From contig CAJPNK010000002.1 of the NCBI GenBank assembly GCA_905372095.1, forward strand, positions 75,373 through 139,372: a stretch of 64,000 bases of DNA, read 5' to 3'. The position numbers and the translations under genes are program-made. The notes beneath the pieces were generated by a model that saw only the letters and a program-made list of their open reading frames with translations, made no database searches and was not told the origin of the DNA. Of this stretch, positions 55,881 to 64,000 are shown in pieces; position 1 is the stretch's first letter, and the number at the start of each line of letters is the position of its first letter. This DNA is from Candidatus Saccharimonadota bacterium. Its GTDB lineage: Bacteria; Patescibacteriota; Saccharimonadia; Saccharimonadales; Saccharimonadaceae.

Positions 55881-56501
55881 ATGAGCTGCCAGCTAGCTGT
55901 TCAATTTTACAGGCATAATCGCTTGCAGGTACTCTGCGCGCTATACGTAGTGATTTTAACTTCTGGCGTGATGATCTCAATCGTGCTGTCTGATGATTCG
56001 CACTGGACAAGCTGGAGTCTCAGCCGGTTGGGCGAGACTAGCACCAACCGCCAATCAGCTTTGGCCTTTAATACTGGTGTTTTTGCCTCAGGATTGATAC
56101 TTACTGCTATCGGTATTTGTATGACCCGAAGCTATGCTAAGCTTCAGCAATCGCGCACCGCCAAATTGTCAGCTTGGCTGATGATTACTTTGTCTGTATG
56201 TATGGTTGGCGTAGCACTTTGTCCGAATGACACTATGCACGCAGCGCATTTTGTTTTTTCGCGCGGGATAATTGTCGCTATGGTGTTAATGATGCTGACT
56301 TTACCGTCGAGCCTTAATTATTTGACACAGCGCGAGCGACTGTTGTCATTCGGCTTTCCGATTTTTGCAGCAATTCTGGCAGCTCAGGGCTACATCTTGC
56401 GAAGCTTTTGGTTTGTCATTATCGAAGCTATATTGGGACTGCTAGCTGCTATTTGGTTGTTTATCGTTTGCCGGCATATCGATAAGCGTTTACGCCAGTA
56501 G
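55881..56501 (+). CDS. Six-helix membrane protein, DUF998-like
   Basis: 206 aa with about six hydrophobic helices and the segment WTSWSLSRLGETSTNRQSA, which resembles the conserved region between helices 1 and 2 of DUF998 proteins. TATAAT lies six bases before the ATG (leaderless). It sits between fusA and tuf, a place that is normally free of such a gene. Function unknown. Confidence 0.65.
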   Translation: MSCQLAVQFYRHNRLQVLCALYVVILTSGVMISIVLSDDSHWTSWSLSRLGETSTNRQSALAFNTGVFASGLILTAIGICMTRSYAKLQQSRTAKLSAWLMITLSVCMVGVALCPNDTMHAAHFVFSRGIIVAMVLMMLTLPSSLNYLTQRERLLSFGFPIFAAILAAQGYILRSFWFVIIEAILGLLAAIWLFIVCRHIDKRLRQ

Positions 56502-56506
56502 CCACT

Positions 56507-56535
56507 TTACACCCGCAGAGCTTTCAACTATAATA
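56507..56535 (+). promoter_or_regulatory. tuf promoter
   Basis: TTTACA (56507-56512), 17 bases, TATAAT (56530-56535), then a leader of about 90 bases with a GCGCGACGCG... element. Confidence 0.7.
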
Positions 56536-56632
56536 AGGAATAACGCGCGACGCGTTTTGTCGAGGTGGTAACACTTTCGATAATTGCTCGCGTCGTGAAT
56601 AACATAATACTAACGTTAGGAGAACTACTTCT

Positions 56633-57817
<1,185 letters not shown>

Positions 57818-57840
57818 TTTACACTCTGTAAGTTACTGCC

Positions 57841-57874
57841 GAAAGCATCTCCGAACTATCGGGGGTGCTTTTAT
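57841..57874 (+). terminator. tuf terminator
   Basis: AAAGCATCTCC/GGGGGTGCTTTT hairpin with T-rich end. Confidence 0.75.
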
Positions 57875-58057
57875 TGCCTGCAACCAGCGGTCACCGACAA
57901 GATTAAATCTTGACAAACCTTATCGCCCGCGCAGTTCTTGCAATTCACGCTAATTATTGCTATAGTAGTGTTCGTATTAATTAATCGCCTCGAGAACTCT
58001 GCCAGACGCTAACGAAACCGATTCGAGCGGAGGTTACGAGGTAAAAGGAGTAACAAA

Positions 58058-58375
58058 ATGGCCGAAGACAAAGGTCTCACTATCCGCATCCGCCTCAAGG
58101 CGTATGACCACACAGTTATTGATGAATCTGCTAAGCGAATCGTCGACACCGCTGTTCGTACTGGCGCGACAGTCGCCGGACCAGTGCCTCTGCCAACTCG
58201 CCGCAGCACTTATACGGTAACGAAAAGCCCGCACGTCTACAAAATGGGCGGCGAGACATTCGAAATGCACGTACACAAGCGCTTGATTGACATTTCTAAC
58301 GCTACGCCAAAAACCATCGAGAACTTGCAAAATCTATCATTGCCAGCTGGCGTTGACGCCGAAATTAAAATGTAA
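58058..58375 (+). CDS. rpsJ: 30S ribosomal protein S10
   Basis: 105 aa; IRIRLKAYDHTVIDESAKRIV, PVPLPTRRSTYTVTKSPHVYK and HVHKRLIDI are typical. SD AAAGGAG upstream. A promoter TTGCAA-N17-TATAGT lies at about 57939-57967. It ends in its own terminator (58400-58436), so here it is not cotranscribed with rplC. Confidence 0.97.
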   Translation: MAEDKGLTIRIRLKAYDHTVIDESAKRIVDTAVRTGATVAGPVPLPTRRSTYTVTKSPHVYKMGGETFEMHVHKRLIDISNATPKTIENLQNLSLPAGVDAEIKM

Positions 58376-58399
58376 ATAGCATCTTGCTCTTTGCGCAAG

Positions 58400-58436
58400 A
58401 AAAGACTCTACGGGCACCGAGAGAGTCTTTTCTTTT
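58400..58436 (+). terminator. rpsJ terminator
   Basis: AAAAGACTCT...AGAGTCTTTT followed by CTTTTTC. Confidence 0.85.
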
Positions 58437-58519
58437 TCTATGAGAGCAACAATGTCCAGAATAGCGGCTAGAGAGCCGCGAAAAACAGGGAAGTATAACG
58501 CTTATGATATACTTGAATT

Positions 58520-58840
58520 ATGGTTTCACGGCAACACAAACAACGCACATACGCCCGCAACCGTGTATTTAGCCGGCGCGGCAACGAAAAGTTCGAGCCC
58601 GACGGCGTCTATTTGCTAAAACTAGTCACGGTAACGATTGCTGGCACATTATGGCTAAAATTCAAAGTGCCGCTAAGTATCGGCAGCTTAGCGCTATCGG
58701 CCTTTCCGTTGGGACTCATCTGCGGAGCTCTAGTCGTCTATCTCTGGGAAAAACGCCCAGGCAACCGGCACATATGGTACGCGATTTTGCTGGTCGTAGC
58801 GATCGTATCGTATTTCTTGCCAGCAGGAATCTTGCTCTGA
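58520..58840 (+). CDS. Small two- or three-helix membrane protein
   Basis: 106 aa. A basic, Arg-rich cytoplasmic start (about 30 residues) followed by three hydrophobic segments (VTVTIAGTLWLKF, IGSLALSAFPLGLICGALVVYL, IWYAILLVVAIVSYFL). No family recognised. TATGAT lies just before the ATG. First of the genes that separate rpsJ from rplC. Confidence 0.65.
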   Translation: MVSRQHKQRTYARNRVFSRRGNEKFEPDGVYLLKLVTVTIAGTLWLKFKVPLSIGSLALSAFPLGLICGALVVYLWEKRPGNRHIWYAILLVVAIVSYFLPAGILL

Positions 58841-58934
58841 CGGCCACTAAAAATTTGTCCTTAAATAACTCCAAATTTTTAGCGCTTCATCTGTACATGA
58901 ATACGGCATGGTATAATGGAGTTCAGGAGGGCGC

Positions 58935-59429
58935 ATGGCACTAACTAATGACGACAAGCAATGGATTAAAGAAGCAATTGTTGAAGGCGTTAACGGAGCG
59001 TTGGAAACAATTGTACTGCCGCGATTTGACGCAGTTGAAGCAGATATATCGGAACTGAAAAGAGACGTCTCCGGGCTGAAAGAAGATGTATCTGGGCTGA
59101 AAGAGGATGTCTCTAGTTTGAAAAGCGACATGCGCGAGGTCAAAAGCCGGCTCGACAGTGTTGAGAGTGATATTCGCGAAGTTAAGGATCGACTTAACGG
59201 TGTTGAAAGCGAGATGCGCGAGGTCAAAAATCGACTCGGGCGAGTTGAAGGCGAGCTGCAGGCACTTACTAACGATATTGAAGAAATATACGACGTTATT
59301 TATGGCAAGCCGAACAAAACCCTGATGAGCGCCAGCTTTTCCAAGATGTCGTCAAAAGAAAAGCTGCTAGTCATTAACGAAGAATTGTTAAAAATAGCGA
59401 AAGATACGGGCGTTGTTTTGCCGCGCTAA
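58935..59429 (+). CDS. Long coiled-coil protein
   Basis: 164 aa, ATG 58935 after AGGAGGGCGC. Residues about 35-110 are perfect coiled-coil repeats with alternating units such as ELKRDVSGLKEDVSGLKEDV and REVKDRLNGVESEM. The C-terminal part (MSSKEKLLVINEELLKIAKD) is a separate helix. It resembles coiled-coil tail or adhesin-stalk proteins, but has no signal peptide. Function unknown. Confidence 0.75.
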   Translation: MALTNDDKQWIKEAIVEGVNGALETIVLPRFDAVEADISELKRDVSGLKEDVSGLKEDVSSLKSDMREVKSRLDSVESDIREVKDRLNGVESEMREVKNRLGRVEGELQALTNDIEEIYDVIYGKPNKTLMSASFSKMSSKEKLLVINEELLKIAKDTGVVLPR

Positions 59430-59500
59430 AAAGCGATCGTATAGAAACTTATAATCTAATGTATCAATCTACAAAGACAGCATTAAGACCTTAATTTAAA

Positions 59501-60157
59501 ATGATTCGATTTTACTTACAAAAACTAGTTCGCGACAAAGTCGTGAAAAAGTGTCTGGATGACGAAGAAGTTTTACATACGGAGTACCGTATATTAGACA
59601 AACAAGAGTTTCGCCGCGAGTTGCTCCGCAAGGTTCACGAGGAGGCGGACGAAATTCCGCTGGGCGATAATCAACGCGATGAATCGCTCAAAGAGCTGGC
59701 TGATTTGCAGGAAGTCGTTGACGCGCTGCGCCAAGATTTTGGCTTTTCTATAGAACAAGTCCAAGAGGAAATGGCGCGTAAAAAGCAAGATAAGGGCGGC
59801 TTTGACAAACGACATTACATTAAATATCATGATTTGGCTGATGATAGTAAATGGGTGGAAATCTTCCGCGCTCAGCCAGAGAAGTATCGCGAAGAAACGG
59901 CGGACAGTAAAGAACGGAGCCGTTGCGCAAAAATCAGCAAGGGCACGTACAAGCATAGCAAATCAGGCAAACTATACGAGGTTATCGGCCTCGCCTTAGA
60001 AACTGAGACGGAAGAGATCCTGGTGATTTACCGGCCTCTCTATGAGAATGAATATGAATTATTCGCCCGTCCTGCCAGCATGTTTACGGAAACAGTAGTG
60101 CTGAACGGGAAACCTGTGCCACGATTTCAGAAAATAAACTCTGAAATTAAGATGTAA
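59501..60157 (+). CDS. MazG-like pyrophosphatase fused to DUF1653
   Basis: 218 aa. The N-terminal 120 residues have LVRDKVVKKCLDDEE and the acidic helix ELLRKVHEEADEIP, DESLKELADLQEVVDAL of the phosphoribosyl-ATP/NTP pyrophosphohydrolase (MazG-like) fold. The rest has KGTYKHSKSGKLYEVIGLA and VIYRPLYENEYELFARPASMF, the DUF1653 pattern. Probable nucleotide-pool house-cleaning. The next gene is a second nucleotide pyrophosphatase, two bases on. Confidence 0.82.
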   Translation: MIRFYLQKLVRDKVVKKCLDDEEVLHTEYRILDKQEFRRELLRKVHEEADEIPLGDNQRDESLKELADLQEVVDALRQDFGFSIEQVQEEMARKKQDKGGFDKRHYIKYHDLADDSKWVEIFRAQPEKYREETADSKERSRCAKISKGTYKHSKSGKLYEVIGLALETETEEILVIYRPLYENEYELFARPASMFTETVVLNGKPVPRFQKINSEIKM

Positions 60158-60162
60158 GCGTG

Positions 60163-60735
60163 ATGAAGACAATTACTTTTATCACCGGCAATCCGCACAA
60201 ACTTGAAGAAGCCAAGTCGGTTCTGAAAGGCTATGGGATTGTTGTCGAGCTGCTACAAATTAACATTGATGAAATCCAGCATCATGATCCGCTGAAAATT
60301 ACCGAAGCGAAAGTTAAGTCGGCGTACGAAAAAGCAGGCCAGCCGGTTGTTGTTAATGATAGCAGCTGGGAAATTCCAGCACTTGGCGGCTTTCCGGGTG
60401 GCTATATGAAAGATGTTGTTGGCTGGCTTACGGCTGAAGATTTTTTGGCTTTGATGAAAGATAAAAATGATCGGAGAATTATATTGCATGACGTCGTGGC
60501 ATATTTTGATGGCGAGCAATCAAAGCTGTTTATATATGATCAAACTGGCGTGTTTATAAACGAGCCGCGCGGCGAAGGAACATCAATGAATCAGGTTGTA
60601 TCAATGAAGGATAGCGGCGGGTTAACAATTGCTGAAGAGTTTGCGCTCCGTCATGATGGTGCGGAGATTAACCCTTCTCATTTTCAGCATTGGCAGAAAT
60701 TTGGCGAATGGTTTACTGCTCGCGACAACGATTAG
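60163..60735 (+). CDS. rdgB: Non-canonical purine NTP pyrophosphatase, RdgB/HAM1 family
   Basis: 190 aa. Start motif TFITGNPHKLEEAKSVL, catalytic NDSSWEIPALGGFPGGYMKDV, GGLTIAEEFALRHDGAEINPSHF. It removes ITP/XTP/dITP from the pool. It is more divergent than most RdgB: the usual DSGL(E) is DSSWEI. GTG 60160 or ATG 60163 are possible starts. Coupled with the MazG-DUF1653 gene. Confidence 0.8.
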   Translation: MKTITFITGNPHKLEEAKSVLKGYGIVVELLQINIDEIQHHDPLKITEAKVKSAYEKAGQPVVVNDSSWEIPALGGFPGGYMKDVVGWLTAEDFLALMKDKNDRRIILHDVVAYFDGEQSKLFIYDQTGVFINEPRGEGTSMNQVVSMKDSGGLTIAEEFALRHDGAEINPSHFQHWQKFGEWFTARDND

Positions 60736-60762
60736 CTACCGCAATGGTGTATAATTCATCGT

Positions 60763-61458
60763 ATGAATAAGTTTAAGAAGCCGAAGCTTTACTGCTTTTC
60801 GCCGCCGGTGATGCTGGCAACGCTAGCGATTGAAGTCGCTTTGGCAATTTATACGTTTTGGCGTTATAAACTAAACGCTGTGATGAGGATTGTTATGGCA
60901 CTGTTGATATGTCTGGCGCTGTTTCAGTGGGCCGAGTATAATGTCTGCGAAGGTACGATTTTTCTTGATAGCCTAGGCTGGGCGAAGCTTGGTTATGTGG
61001 CGATTACTATGCTGCCGCCTCTGGGTATTCATTTGATTTATCAACTTTCTGGCGATAAAAGGCGCTGGATTCCAGTTCTAGGTTATATTTTGGCGGCACT
61101 ATTCGTTGGTTATTTTTTACTGGAAGCTGACGGTGTAAAAGCTGGCGCCTGCTTAGGCAATTACGTAATCTTTGAAAATCGCGATGAATTTTATCCGATT
61201 TATGCGGGATACTATTATGGTTTGCTGATTACTGCTATTGTATACGCTTACATCCAAAGTAAAGCTGCTGTAAAAAATATTCGCCGATCTCTGTACTCGC
61301 TAATGATTGGCTATATCTTGTTTATGGTGCCGACAACCTTTGTCAATATCGTAGATCCATCGACAATTTCCGGCATTCCGTCGATTATGTGCGGCTTCGC
61401 GGTGCTGTTAGCGGCAACTTTAGCGGGCAAGGTCTTACCAGAATACTTTGATAAATAA
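60763..61458 (+). CDS. Seven-helix membrane protein
   Basis: 231 aa with about seven membrane helices covering nearly all of it; conserved-looking WAEYNVCEG and LPPLGIHLIYQLSG pieces recall the 7TM sensor part of histidine kinases, but no kinase domain follows. TATAAT lies seven bases before the ATG (leaderless). Last gene before the rplC promoter. Function unknown. Confidence 0.65.
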   Translation: MNKFKKPKLYCFSPPVMLATLAIEVALAIYTFWRYKLNAVMRIVMALLICLALFQWAEYNVCEGTIFLDSLGWAKLGYVAITMLPPLGIHLIYQLSGDKRRWIPVLGYILAALFVGYFLLEADGVKAGACLGNYVIFENRDEFYPIYAGYYYGLLITAIVYAYIQSKAAVKNIRRSLYSLMIGYILFMVPTTFVNIVDPSTISGIPSIMCGFAVLLAATLAGKVLPEYFDK

Positions 61459-61470
61459 GGCTACGTAATA

Positions 61471-61500
61471 TTGACGATTTGTAGCTAGACGTGCTATAAT
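61471..61500 (+). promoter_or_regulatory. Promoter of the rplC operon
   Basis: TTGACG (61471-61476), 18 bases, TATAAT (61495-61500). The leader to 61614 contains the palindrome TATTACGCGTAATA (61514-61527). Confidence 0.7.
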
Positions 61501-61614
61501 AGTAGATGTAATTTTATTACGCGTAATATTAACTATAGAGACTCGCGCGAATTGGCAAGTCCGGGCAACGGATACTACCAGCCGCCGAGGCTTTTAAATG
61601 GGAGCAAGAGGGCA

Positions 61615-62226
61615 ATGAAAGCACTTTTCGGTACCAAAATTGGTATGACCCAAATCATTGGCGAGGACGGCACCACTATTCCGGTGACGCTGATCCAAGC
61701 CGGCCCGATGACTGTGACTCAGGTCAAGTCTGTCGAAACCGACGGCTACAACGCAGTCCAGGTGGCATATGGTACGGGTAAGAACCTGAGCAAGGCCGTG
61801 GCTGGACATGTCAAACCAGCCGGTGTAACCCCGAAAAAAATCGGGGAAATTCGCGTTGACGAACTTGGCGAAGTCAAGGTCGGCGACACATGGAACGTCT
61901 CGGAGTTCGAGCTCGGCGACGTTATTGATGCTACAGGCATCAGCAAGGGTAAAGGTTGGGCTGGCACTATCAAGCGGCACAACTTCAAACGCCACCGCAA
62001 AACCCACGGCGGCAAGGGTAACACTCGCAAAGTCGGTTCAATCGGCAGCATGTACCCGCAAAAAATATTCAAAGGCAAGCGTATGGCCGGACACATGGGC
62101 GCCGAACAGGTCACTGTCAAGAATCTGAAAGTGGCGTACATTTCGGTCGAGAACAACTTGATTGGTGTCAAGGGCGCAGTGCCAGGTCCTAAGAAGGGCT
62201 TAATCAAACTAGGAGGTGCTAAGTAA
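61615..62226 (+). CDS. rplC: 50S ribosomal protein L3
   Basis: 203 aa from ATG 61615 (GGGAGCAAGAGGGC upstream; a longer frame from 61552 lacks an SD). KALFGTKIGMTQI, KGKGWAGTIKRHNF, KTHGGKGNTRKVGSIGSMYPQK and KRMAGHMGAEQVTV mark L3. Stop overlaps the start of rplD. Confidence 0.97.
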   Translation: MKALFGTKIGMTQIIGEDGTTIPVTLIQAGPMTVTQVKSVETDGYNAVQVAYGTGKNLSKAVAGHVKPAGVTPKKIGEIRVDELGEVKVGDTWNVSEFELGDVIDATGISKGKGWAGTIKRHNFKRHRKTHGGKGNTRKVGSIGSMYPQKIFKGKRMAGHMGAEQVTVKNLKVAYISVENNLIGVKGAVPGPKKGLIKLGGAK

Positions 62227-62846
62227 TGGCTGAATCAACCAAGCCAGCAAAAGCAGCCTTGCCAAAGAGTGTGTTTGAGGTTGACGTACCAAACCACGAG
62301 CTGCTAAAACTTGCGTACGACGCGTTTTTGGCCAACAGCCGCCAGGCAAGTGCTACCACCAAAACTCGCGGCGAAGTTTGCGGCGGCGGCAAGAAACCGT
62401 GGAAACAAAAAGGAACCGGCCGAGCACGTTTTGGCTCGACCCGCAACCCAATCTGGCGCCACGGTGGTATCGTTTTCGGGCCGCGCGGCAACGAAAACTA
62501 CAGCAAGAAACTATCCAAGACTAGCAAGCACGTCGCCTTGCGCCAAGCTTTGACCCTCGCCAACCAAGACAAGAAAATCTTGGTCAGCGATATCAAAACT
62601 ACCGGCAAAACCGCTGAAGTCGCTAAATTCCTCGCCGCCAAGAAATGCAGCGAGAAAGACCGCGTTCTACTCGTCGTCGACGAAAAGGCTCCAGAGCTGA
62701 TGCGCGCTACAAACAACTTAGCCAATGCCCTCTTGGTGCGCGCGCAATACCTCAGCGTTTACTACATTTTGAACGCCGACAAAATCGTTATCACGCCAGC
62801 CGCTGTCAAGGCAGTTGAGGCGTGGCTAACAAAGGAGGCGAAGTAA
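62226..62846 (+). CDS. rplD: 50S ribosomal protein L4
   Basis: 206 aa, TAATG overlap with rplC, SD AGGAGG. The tunnel loop with KKPWKQKGTGRARFGSTRNP and WRHGGIVFGPRGNENYSKKL are typical. Confidence 0.97.
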   Translation: MAESTKPAKAALPKSVFEVDVPNHELLKLAYDAFLANSRQASATTKTRGEVCGGGKKPWKQKGTGRARFGSTRNPIWRHGGIVFGPRGNENYSKKLSKTSKHVALRQALTLANQDKKILVSDIKTTGKTAEVAKFLAAKKCSEKDRVLLVVDEKAPELMRATNNLANALLVRAQYLSVYYILNADKIVITPAAVKAVEAWLTKEAK

Positions 62847-63166
62847 TGAAACTCGTGTTAGTCACTCCGCGCGTCAGCGAGAAAGCTTACCGGCTAGTCA
62901 CCAACGAAAATACTTACATTTTCGATGTGCCGATGAGCGCTAACAAAAACGAAATCAAAGCAGCCGTCGAAGCGCAATTCGAAGGCGTCAAAGTCGCCAA
63001 AGTAACGACGCTCGTTCAAAGCGGCAAAGCTGTTCGCTTCTCGCGCGGCAAAAACCGCTACCCTGGCACTACTCATCGCCAGGACAGCAAAAAGGCTTAC
63101 GTTCGCCTGAGCGAAGGTAAAATCAAAGTCTTCGAGCAAGAAGAAGTCAAGGAGGACAAGAAGTAA
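62846..63166 (+). CDS. rplW: 50S ribosomal protein L23
   Basis: 106 aa from ATG 62846 (SD AAAGGAGG). VTPRVSEKAYRLVTNENTYIFDV and KAAVEAQFEGVKVAKVTTL are typical. The C-terminus is extended, acidic and lysine-rich. TAATG overlaps on both sides. Confidence 0.96.
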   Translation: MKLVLVTPRVSEKAYRLVTNENTYIFDVPMSANKNEIKAAVEAQFEGVKVAKVTTLVQSGKAVRFSRGKNRYPGTTHRQDSKKAYVRLSEGKIKVFEQEEVKEDKK

Positions 63167-64000
63167 TGGCTGTCAAGCAATACAACCCAACCACTCCTGC
63201 CCGCCGCGGTATGACTTCGCAGGATCTCAGCGAGGTAACTACTCGTAAACCGTTGAAAAGCTTGGTTAAAGCCGGCAAGCAGAAAGCTGGCCGTAACAAT
63301 ACCGGCAAAATCACCGTGCGCCATCGCGGCGGCGGCGTCAAGCGGCATTATCGTTTAGTTAATCATGCTATGCCAGCCAACATGACTTTGACCGTCGAAG
63401 AAATTGAGTACGACCCAGGTCGCAGCGCTCGTATCGCCCGCGTCAAAGATCAGCACGGCTTATACCACTATATTTTGGCAGATACCGCCATAACCAAAGG
63501 TACAGTCATCAAAACTGGCGCTAGCGCGCCTGTCGAGAATAGCAACCGTATGCCGTTAACTAATATTCCGGTTGGTACGCAAATTTACGCTATAGAGATC
63601 AACCCTGGCCGCGGTGCGCAAATGGTTCGCTCAGCCGGCACCAAAGCTCAGCTGATGGCCAAGGAAGGCGGCTACGCAATGGTACGTATGCCAAGCGGCG
63701 AGGTTCGCAAGTTCCGTTTGGAATGCGAAGCTAGTCTCGGCGTAGTCGGCAACGTCCAGCATCAGAATGTTAAACTCGGTTCGGCCGGACGCCGCCGCCG
63801 TATGGGTTGGCGCCCAAGCGTCCACGGTAAAGCCATGAACCCAGCTGATCACCCGATGGGCGGCGGTGAAGGTAAGACCGGTCCGGGACGCATTCCGAAG
63901 ACGCCATGGGGCAAGCCAGCTATCGGCTTCAAGACACGGCGCCGCAAATCAACTAACAAGATGATTGTCCGCAGTCGTCACGAAGCTAAGAGGAAGAGGT
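63166..64000 (+). CDS. rplB: 50S ribosomal protein L2, 3' end outside window
   Basis: ATG 63166 after AAGGAGG, overlapping the rplW stop. 278 codons are visible with no stop. KQYNPTTPARRGMT, RHRGGGVKRHYRLV, GSAGRRRRMGWRPSVHG and the peptidyl-transferase-region MNPADHPMGGGEGKTGPG are present. Only a few C-terminal residues should be missing. Confidence 0.97.
   Translation, partial: MAVKQYNPTTPARRGMTSQDLSEVTTRKPLKSLVKAGKQKAGRNNTGKITVRHRGGGVKRHYRLVNHAMPANMTLTVEEIEYDPGRSARIARVKDQHGLYHYILADTAITKGTVIKTGASAPVENSNRMPLTNIPVGTQIYAIEINPGRGAQMVRSAGTKAQLMAKEGGYAMVRMPSGEVRKFRLECEASLGVVGNVQHQNVKLGSAGRRRRMGWRPSVHGKAMNPADHPMGGGEGKTGPGRIPKTPWGKPAIGFKTRRRKSTNKMIVRSRHEAKRKR

Overview
The window reads as a chromosome segment of a Patescibacteria/CPR bacterium, most probably Candidatus Saccharibacteria (TM7), the small epibionts of Actinobacteria. 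This is an inference, not a database match. The support is: a reduced informational gene set, many genes whose -10 box lies only 5-8 bases before the start codon (leaderless mRNAs), malic enzyme and an FAD-linked dehydrogenase as the only obvious central metabolism, a secreted nuclease, peptidoglycan and pilus genes, and small membrane proteins. TGA is used as a normal stop (for example at 15875-15877 and 34588-34590), so this is not a TGA-recoding lineage.

Layout. 1-8.3 kb: dnaE (5' end outside the window), a SpoU methyltransferase, the pilus ATPase pilB and malic enzyme. 8.3-19 kb: two exported or anchored proteins, rplS, a fused rnhB-yraN, pepN, a secreted HNH nuclease, then a queuosine salvage group (transporter, tgt, queA). 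19-31 kb: nusA, a CIRCE-controlled clpC followed by a membrane HExxH protein and radA, a PIN-TRAM protein, a class A PBP, tyrS and a HAD phosphatase. 31.5-42.3 kb: recG, a possible zinc phospholipase-like protein, rsmD, two tRNA-Leu genes, an FAD dehydrogenase, a HisRS-like protein, tig and a CIRCE-controlled clpP. 42.4-64 kb: rpoB-rpoC, rpsL-rpsG-fusA, tuf, rpsJ, then five or six unrelated genes that split rpsJ from rplC-rplD-rplW-rplB (rplB runs off the end).

The most unusual feature is a set of seven or eight small-gene cassettes (called A-H here) between housekeeping genes, at about 3.5, 6.1, 10.3, 12.0, 31.1, 41.0, 42.3 and 51.6 kb. Each has its own promoter, one short ORF with a strong Shine-Dalgarno, and strong terminators or hairpins; several have long structured leaders. 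The encoded proteins (39-166 aa) are unrelated to one another: small membrane proteins, a basic protein, an acidic protein, soluble proteins. Yet the promoters (TTGAC-N17-TATATA/T), leader hairpins and 3' ends are shared between different cassettes. I saw no CTAG in the ORFs of A-G, whereas CTAG is common in the neighbouring native genes. Cassette G carries what looks like a complete hammerhead ribozyme downstream of its ORF.

Other notable points: palindromic insertions that keep the reading frame in recG and at the rnhB/yraN junction; loss of the structural-zinc cysteines from RpoC (both sites) and PilB; CIRCE operators with the same spacer on clpC and clpP; and a HisRS-like protein with an altered active-site motif.
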